Source of the DNA: JADMJV01 sp964649085
GTDB taxonomy: Bacteria; Vulcanimicrobiota; Xenobia; Xenobiales; JADMJV01
NCBI GenBank assembly: GCA_964649085.1
Contig: CAZYPN010000001.1
Span: forward strand, 124,001-188,000
DNA length: 64,000 nucleotides
Direction: 5' to 3'
Shown here: in pieces, positions 59,552 through 64,000 of the stretch
Layout: the number at the start of each line of letters is the position of its first letter
Numbering within the stretch: the stretch's first letter is position 1
The notes under the pieces: generated by a model
Told to the model about the DNA's origin: nothing
Database searches by the model: none
What the model saw: only the letters and a program-made list of their open reading frames with translations
Made by a program: the position numbers and the translations under genes

Positions 59552-60664
59552 ATGACGGACCCCCGGTGTGCCTTCTTGGAGGCTGTGCACGAGGTGTCTC
59601 CCGAGTTGCGCTGTCGCGCCTGGTGCAGGCGTCAACCGAAGTGTCGCTGGACTCAGATCATCGCCGTGGGAAAAGCGGCCGAGTCGATGGCCAGGGGCGT
59701 GGCTCAGGTGTGGAACCACCTCCCTGCCTTGCTGGTGTTGCCTCACCCGCCGCAATCGGTTCCCTGTGGGGTCAACTGGGAAGTGATGGTTTCCAGTCAT
59801 CCTCAGTTGACAACAGCCTCGCTGCGAGCCGGAGCCCGTTTGTTGGATTGGGCACGCCGCCCCGGGTCCAGCCTGGTGTTGCTCAGCGGCGGGTCGTCGG
59901 CCCTGGTGGAAGTGCTGGTTCCTGGTCTGGCCTCGCCCGAGGCTTTTCGAAACTGGGAGCAGTGGTATCGGTGTGGGCTTTCGATTGTGGAGATGAACCA
60001 GCTTCGCAGTCAGTTTTCCCTGTTGAAAGGGGGTGGGCTGCTCGAGTGTTTCCAGGGGTCAAGCCACACGCTCGTCTGGAGTGACGTGTTACAGGGCGCC
60101 AGGTGGGTGGGGTCGGGGCCAACCTGGCGCGAGCCGATGCCCCCCGGGCATGGGTTTGAGGTTTTGGGTCGAGGGCAAGACCTGCGCAAAGCCATGGCTC
60201 GGCAACTGCGACGGCGGGGTTGGAAGGTGCGCTTCCGGGCGGCCTTTCTCACGGGGCTGCCCCAGGCGGTTCGACGCCTGCGCAAGTGGCGTCCCGCCAG
60301 GGGCGAGGTGCTGCTGGCCTGCGCCGAAATCACCGTGGCGGTCACGGGTCGGGGACGTGGGGGGCGCTGCCAGGCGCTGGTCCTGGAGATGCTGGAGTGG
60401 CTCGAGCAGCAACATTGCGGGCTGCTGGCCGCTTCCAGCGACGGCTGCGATGGTCCCACTGCCTACGCCGGGGCCGAGGCCGACCCGGGAACTCTGGGGC
60501 GAGCCCGCAAGCTGGGCCTTGAGCCCGGGCAGTATCGCGGTCGTCAGGCCAGTAGCGAGTTTTTCGAGCAACTGGGAGAGGCATGGCAGACCGGACCGAC
60601 CGGCAATAATCTCAACGATATCCTGGCGCTATGGCGCTGGCAGGCGCCTCCCGGCGCAACGTAG
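59552..60664 (+). CDS. Glycerate 2-kinase (MOFRL family)
   Basis: A 370-residue kinase that phosphorylates D-glycerate. AVGKAAESMARG, SLVLLSGGSSALVEVLVPG, SDVLQGARWVGSGPT and the C-terminal MOFRL part (GGRCQALVLEMLEW; SSDGCDGPTAYAGA; TGPTGNNLNDI) are diagnostic. The first part is shorter than in most family members. The ATG at 59552 directly follows a terminator, so transcription must start inside or just after the hairpin, or the terminator is conditional. It lies before serC, giving a serine/glycerate context. Confidence 0.88.
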   Translation: MTDPRCAFLEAVHEVSPELRCRAWCRRQPKCRWTQIIAVGKAAESMARGVAQVWNHLPALLVLPHPPQSVPCGVNWEVMVSSHPQLTTASLRAGARLLDWARRPGSSLVLLSGGSSALVEVLVPGLASPEAFRNWEQWYRCGLSIVEMNQLRSQFSLLKGGGLLECFQGSSHTLVWSDVLQGARWVGSGPTWREPMPPGHGFEVLGRGQDLRKAMARQLRRRGWKVRFRAAFLTGLPQAVRRLRKWRPARGEVLLACAEITVAVTGRGRGGRCQALVLEMLEWLEQQHCGLLAASSDGCDGPTAYAGAEADPGTLGRARKLGLEPGQYRGRQASSEFFEQLGEAWQTGPTGNNLNDILALWRWQAPPGAT

Positions 60665-60707
60665 AAGGCCAGCCCATCTCGTAATAATCAGGAGGCAAAC
60701 TCCCCTC

Positions 60708-61817
60708 ATGTCCACGGCAACCGCTAGCGAACGGGTGTTCAATTTTTCCGCCGGCCCCGGCACTCTGCCCCTCAAGGTGCTTGAGGAGGCTCAGAAACAT
60801 CTCCTCTGTCTGCCGGGGGCAGGGGCCTCCATTCTGGAGATCAGCCACCGCTCGGCCGCTTTCGACGAGATCATTCTGGGTGCCGAGCGCGATATGCGCA
60901 CCCTGCTCAGCATTCCCGACGATTATGCGGTGCTGTTTTTGCAGGGCGGAGCCACCACCCAGTTCTCGATGATTCCGATGAACTTCCTGGATGCCTCGAC
61001 CTCTGCCGACTATGTTCTTCAGGGAGCCTGGTCAAAGAAGGCGATTTCTGAAGCCAGGAAGTGCGGACCGGTGAATATCTGCTGGGACGGCAGCGCCGAA
61101 AAGTTCACCCGCGTGCCTCGACTCGACGAGTTGAAGGTAAACCCCAAGGCGGCCTATTGTCACATCACTTCCAATGAGACCATCGAGGGTATCGAGTTCG
61201 ACTACGATCCCGATCTCGGCGGCGTGCCCCTGATTTGCGACGCCTCCTCGGACTTCATGCATCGACCCATCGACGTGAGCAAATACGCCCTGATCTACGC
61301 CGGGGCTCAGAAGAACGTGGGTCCGGCCGGGGCCACCGTAGTCATTCTCCGCAAAGACCTGCTCGAGCGTCAGGTTGGCACATCGCTCCCCACCATGCTC
61401 GATTACAAGAAGATGGTGGCCGGAGGCTCGATGCACAATACGCCGCCCTGCTTCTCGATCTACATCCTCAGCCTGGTGATGAAATGGCTCCTTCACGATA
61501 TCGGGGGGCTGGAGAAGATGCACCAACTCAACCAGAGTAAGGCGCGCCTCCTGTACGACTACATCGATTCTTCCGAGGGCTACTATCGTCCTCACGCTCA
61601 GGTGGGCAGCCGCAGTTTGATGAACGTTACCTGGCGAATGGCCAACGAGGATTTGGAGAAGAAATTCGTCAAGGAGGCTACCGCGGCCAAGCTCGACGGA
61701 CTGAAGGGCCATCGCGACGTGGGCGGTTTGCGTGCCAGTATTTACAACGCTTTTCCGCTGGAGGGCGTGGAGGCTCTGGTTCAATTCATGAAGGAGTTTC
61801 GCAGCAAGAATAGCTGA
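60708..61817 (+). CDS. serC: Phosphoserine aminotransferase SerC
   Basis: A PLP enzyme converting 3-phosphohydroxypyruvate to phosphoserine. The 369-residue protein has RVFNFSAGPGTLPLKVLEEA, LFLQGGATTQFSMIPMN, the PLP-lysine region ALIYAGAQKNVGPAGATVVI and HNTPPCFSIYILSLVMKWL. All family landmarks are present. ATG 60708 has GGAGG 12 bases upstream. It is followed six bases later by a DUF697-like gene. With the adjacent glycerate kinase it links glycerate, 3-phosphoglycerate and serine. Confidence 0.95.
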   Translation: MSTATASERVFNFSAGPGTLPLKVLEEAQKHLLCLPGAGASILEISHRSAAFDEIILGAERDMRTLLSIPDDYAVLFLQGGATTQFSMIPMNFLDASTSADYVLQGAWSKKAISEARKCGPVNICWDGSAEKFTRVPRLDELKVNPKAAYCHITSNETIEGIEFDYDPDLGGVPLICDASSDFMHRPIDVSKYALIYAGAQKNVGPAGATVVILRKDLLERQVGTSLPTMLDYKKMVAGGSMHNTPPCFSIYILSLVMKWLLHDIGGLEKMHQLNQSKARLLYDYIDSSEGYYRPHAQVGSRSLMNVTWRMANEDLEKKFVKEATAAKLDGLKGHRDVGGLRASIYNAFPLEGVEALVQFMKEFRSKNS

Positions 61818-61823
61818 CCCCTG

Positions 61824-62807
61824 ATGAATACACTGGATCTGCTCTATCGCATCTACCGAGCTCGGTATTCTCTAGATGCCCTGCAGCGTCGACTCGATCG
61901 CAGCTTTCGCGTCGTTTTTGTGGGCCAGCCTCAAGACACGACTCGGATGCTGCACTGGTTGGGCGAGTTGCACAATAAGGCTGAAGAGATGCCCATCGAG
62001 CAACGGAACTGGCCGCTGGAAAAAGAGGACTGGCTCGAGTTCGAAGCCTGTGTGGTTCACCTCGGCAGTGAGGTGCCTTCGACCGAGTGGTTGCGAGAGC
62101 AAGCCGCTTCGATCCCCGATTCTGTGCCCTGTCTGTGGATTGTAGAAGGCAAAGACCTCAAGCCGCCGGAGGTTACTCCCGGCACGCTTCCGCGGCTGTA
62201 TTCGCTGGATCCGCTGGACCCGGGGCCCGATTTTGGGCGTTTGCTGCCCCGCGCGTTTCCCGGGCTGGCTCTGAGCCTGGCCCGTAGCTTTGCGGGGCTG
62301 CGCTATCAATACGCCCGCCGCGTGATCCGTGTCACTGCAGCCCGCAATGCTCGAATGGCGGTGGCGTCTTCACTGCCGGCTCCGCCCGTTTTCCTGGTGG
62401 GAACTCTCTGGCGCTTGTTCGCCACGGCGGGCGAGACGATTGCCATGACCGCCAGCCAGATTCACCTCTGCCTCTTGATGGCCGCGCTTCATTACCGTAG
62501 CCTGGACTTCTTCGACCGCATGGGCGAACTGTGGCCCGTGATCGGCGGGTCCTTTGGGTGGCGCTCGCTGGCCCGTGGCATGGTCGGGCTGGTCCCGGGC
62601 CTGGGCTGGCTGAGCAAGGGCGGTCTGGCTTACAGTGCCACCTGGATGGTGGGAGAGATGAGCCGTCTCTACTACGAGTTCGGACAGCCTGGCCAGGACG
62701 AAGTGTTGCGAGAACTGCGTCGCCGCAGCCACGAGGAACTGGCTCGGCGCCTGCGTGAGGGTGACCTGGAAAGCGACGAAGATGACGAGGACCCCAGCGA
62801 TTCCTGA
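61824..62807 (+). CDS. DUF697-like membrane-associated protein
   Basis: A 327-residue protein. The N-terminal 165 residues look like a degenerate GTPase-like fold (RVVFVGQPQDTTRMLHWLG) without an intact P-loop. The C-terminal part has hydrophobic helices (PAPPVFLVGTLWRLFATAGE; MVGLVPGLGWLSKGGLAYSA) like DUF697/YcjF family proteins. It ends in a strongly acidic tail (DLESDEDDEDPSDS). The start is ATG 61824. Function unknown; the next gene starts inside its tail. Confidence 0.75.
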   Translation: MNTLDLLYRIYRARYSLDALQRRLDRSFRVVFVGQPQDTTRMLHWLGELHNKAEEMPIEQRNWPLEKEDWLEFEACVVHLGSEVPSTEWLREQAASIPDSVPCLWIVEGKDLKPPEVTPGTLPRLYSLDPLDPGPDFGRLLPRAFPGLALSLARSFAGLRYQYARRVIRVTAARNARMAVASSLPAPPVFLVGTLWRLFATAGETIAMTASQIHLCLLMAALHYRSLDFFDRMGELWPVIGGSFGWRSLARGMVGLVPGLGWLSKGGLAYSATWMVGEMSRLYYEFGQPGQDEVLRELRRRSHEELARRLREGDLESDEDDEDPSDS

Positions 62808-64000
62808 GACTTCGGCCGGTCGCCTGGCTACGAGGTTGCTTTGGGGCTGCATCTTGCTGGCGTTCCTGGCTGCCTGCTTCTGGCACGGCCAGCGCCACCG
62901 TCAGGAACAGTCCCATCGCTCTACCGAACTGGTGCTGGATTATCAGTCGCTGCTTGACCTGGCTCGAGCTCAAGGCAAAGAATGGACCGAACTTTTGCCC
63001 GAGTTTCGCCGCCACGGAGTCGAGGCTCTGGCCTTCGCCGAACTGCGCCTTGAAGACCTGGAAGGTTACGGCATTTGCCTTCCTTACAGCGGCATCGAGG
63101 TGGGCGCCGAGAGCGGCCTGGGATGTGGAGAGCCGCCGCTGGCTCGCCCTCAGTCTACCTATCTCGTGCAGTGGGGGCGTTCGCCATCGGGCCCATTGAG
63201 TCTGGCACAATTGCAGGAGATGCTCGGCGAGAACTTTGGGCCTCAGAAGGTGCGACCCTGGCAGTGGCCCGATTCGCGAGCTCGCGCTCTGGAGGTCGAC
63301 CTTCCGTTGCGGGCGGTGCAATCCAGCGGCTTGGGGTTTCCCGCCTGGGCCATCGCCGAGGCGCGAAAACAGGGGATGGCTATCTGGCTCAGGCCCGAGA
63401 ACAAGCCGTTCGCGCAGGCCGAGGATGTGCGTCGCTACCTGCAGCGTATCCAGGATCGTTTCCAACCCGAAGGCATCGTCTTTGGTGGCGCCAGCAATGA
63501 GGTGGCCGGCTACCCCGATTATTTGGAGGTCACCGCAGAGACCGTTCGATCGCTGGGATGGAAGCTAGGATTTATCGAACTTCCTCGGGCTACCCAGCAA
63601 AAAGGCATCGAGACGCTGGTGCGCCAGTTGCCCGAGCGCACGGCTCGAGTCTTTGCTGTGCCGCCCGCTCAGCAGAACACGTTGAAGCCACCTCGAGTGG
63701 CTCAGATGTACAGTCTGGCGGCTCGCGAGCGCAACCTCAGCGTGCTCTACCTGCGCCCCTACGCCGAGGATCCGACTCCCGACAAAGGCTTTGAGAACGC
63801 CAATGAGCGCCTCTTCGAAAGTATCGGGAAGTCGCTCCAGGGCCGACTCGGCAAGGCTGCGGTGTTTTCAACGCCGGTGCAGGTCCCAGGCTGGGGCCTG
63901 GGGCTGCTGGCGTTGGGTGGAGGGGCCGCGCTGTTGTTGGTCGTCGGCCAGGTGATGTCGCTTCCGCTGGTGCCCACGGTGGCTTTTTTGCTACTCTTCG
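62782..64000 (+). CDS. DUF5693 family protein (3'-truncated by the window)
   Basis: The ATG at 62782 lies in the end of the previous gene and the frame stays open to base 64000 (406 codons). An N-terminal signal anchor (LLWGCILLAFLAACFW) is followed by a large extracytoplasmic domain with ALAFAELRLEDLEGYG, FPAWAIAEARKQGMAIWLRP and VLYLRPYAEDPTPDKGFENA. Then come new membrane helices (LGLLALGGGAALLLVVG). The YLRPY and AxEAR stretches resemble DUF5693, which is often found beside polysaccharide pyruvyltransferase (CsaB) genes; what follows here is outside the window. Confidence 0.82.
   Translation, partial: MTRTPAIPETSAGRLATRLLWGCILLAFLAACFWHGQRHRQEQSHRSTELVLDYQSLLDLARAQGKEWTELLPEFRRHGVEALAFAELRLEDLEGYGICLPYSGIEVGAESGLGCGEPPLARPQSTYLVQWGRSPSGPLSLAQLQEMLGENFGPQKVRPWQWPDSRARALEVDLPLRAVQSSGLGFPAWAIAEARKQGMAIWLRPENKPFAQAEDVRRYLQRIQDRFQPEGIVFGGASNEVAGYPDYLEVTAETVRSLGWKLGFIELPRATQQKGIETLVRQLPERTARVFAVPPAQQNTLKPPRVAQMYSLAARERNLSVLYLRPYAEDPTPDKGFENANERLFESIGKSLQGRLGKAAVFSTPVQVPGWGLGLLALGGGAALLLVVGQVMSLPLVPTVAFLLLF

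Overview
The window is 64 kb of gene-dense, GC-rich bacterial DNA. It holds about 60 protein genes and one tRNA. I see no rRNA, insertion sequence, prophage or CRISPR array. Genes are packed tightly: many neighbours share 4-base GTGA, ATGA or TTGA start/stop junctions, GTG and TTG starts are common, and several convergent pairs overlap at their 3' ends. The gene set mixes type IV prepilins, a GmhB-type heptose phosphatase and an O-antigen-ligase-like protein with features common in Gram-positive-related lineages: a SigH-like sigma factor, copper-amine-oxidase-N 'stalk' domains, Amj-type flippase domains and DUF5693. I infer a poorly characterised Terrabacteria-type lineage (for example Eremiobacterota/Xenobia- or Armatimonadota-like). 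The sequence alone does not settle this.

Layout. 1-6.2 kb: the end of a prepilin cluster, a seven-helix GAF histidine kinase and a DUF2723 membrane glycosyltransferase. 6.15-10.9 kb: a nadA-nadB-nadC operon for NAD synthesis behind a strong promoter with two near-identical palindromic operators, then a PEGA-domain protein. 10.9-14.8 kb: a CarD/CdnL-like regulator coupled to two unknown small proteins, small membrane proteins, an SlyD-like FKBP and a metallo-beta-lactamase-fold protein. 14.8-23.1 kb: a papain-like unknown, a low-molecular-weight phosphatase, two flavoproteins, an ABC-F ATPase, an acidic repeat protein and an HD-GYP protein. 23.4-28.4 kb: tRNA-Thr, sigH, an O-antigen-ligase-like protein and a hybrid histidine kinase. 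28.5-37.3 kb: speE, gmhB, trmB, an orphan FtsX-type permease, a stalk-domain Ig-like protein and dinB. 37.4-44.6 kb: a CNNM/CorC protein, a Rieske oxygenase paired with an unusual SDR, a GST, a catalytically dead ClpP homologue, cytidine deaminase and a radical SAM protein. 44.6-53.4 kb: an FHA-FHA-adenylate cyclase/MoxR/VWA module, an OPA transporter, an enoyl-CoA hydratase, a FliG-N-like protein, a TGS-nucleoside kinase and a probable selenoprotein. 53.4-64 kb: an SSS transporter, a Zn-ribbon/Sel1 protein, a tandemly duplicated Amj-like protein, glycerate kinase, serC, a DUF697-like protein and the start of a DUF5693 gene.

The strongest unusual observation is at 52676-53386. A secreted stalk-domain protein continues, through one in-frame TGA, into a complete thioredoxin domain. 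The TGA sits exactly at the first cysteine of the CPPC active site (UPPC), and a hairpin suitable as a bacterial SECIS follows. An automatic gene caller would stop at the TGA and miss the redox domain.
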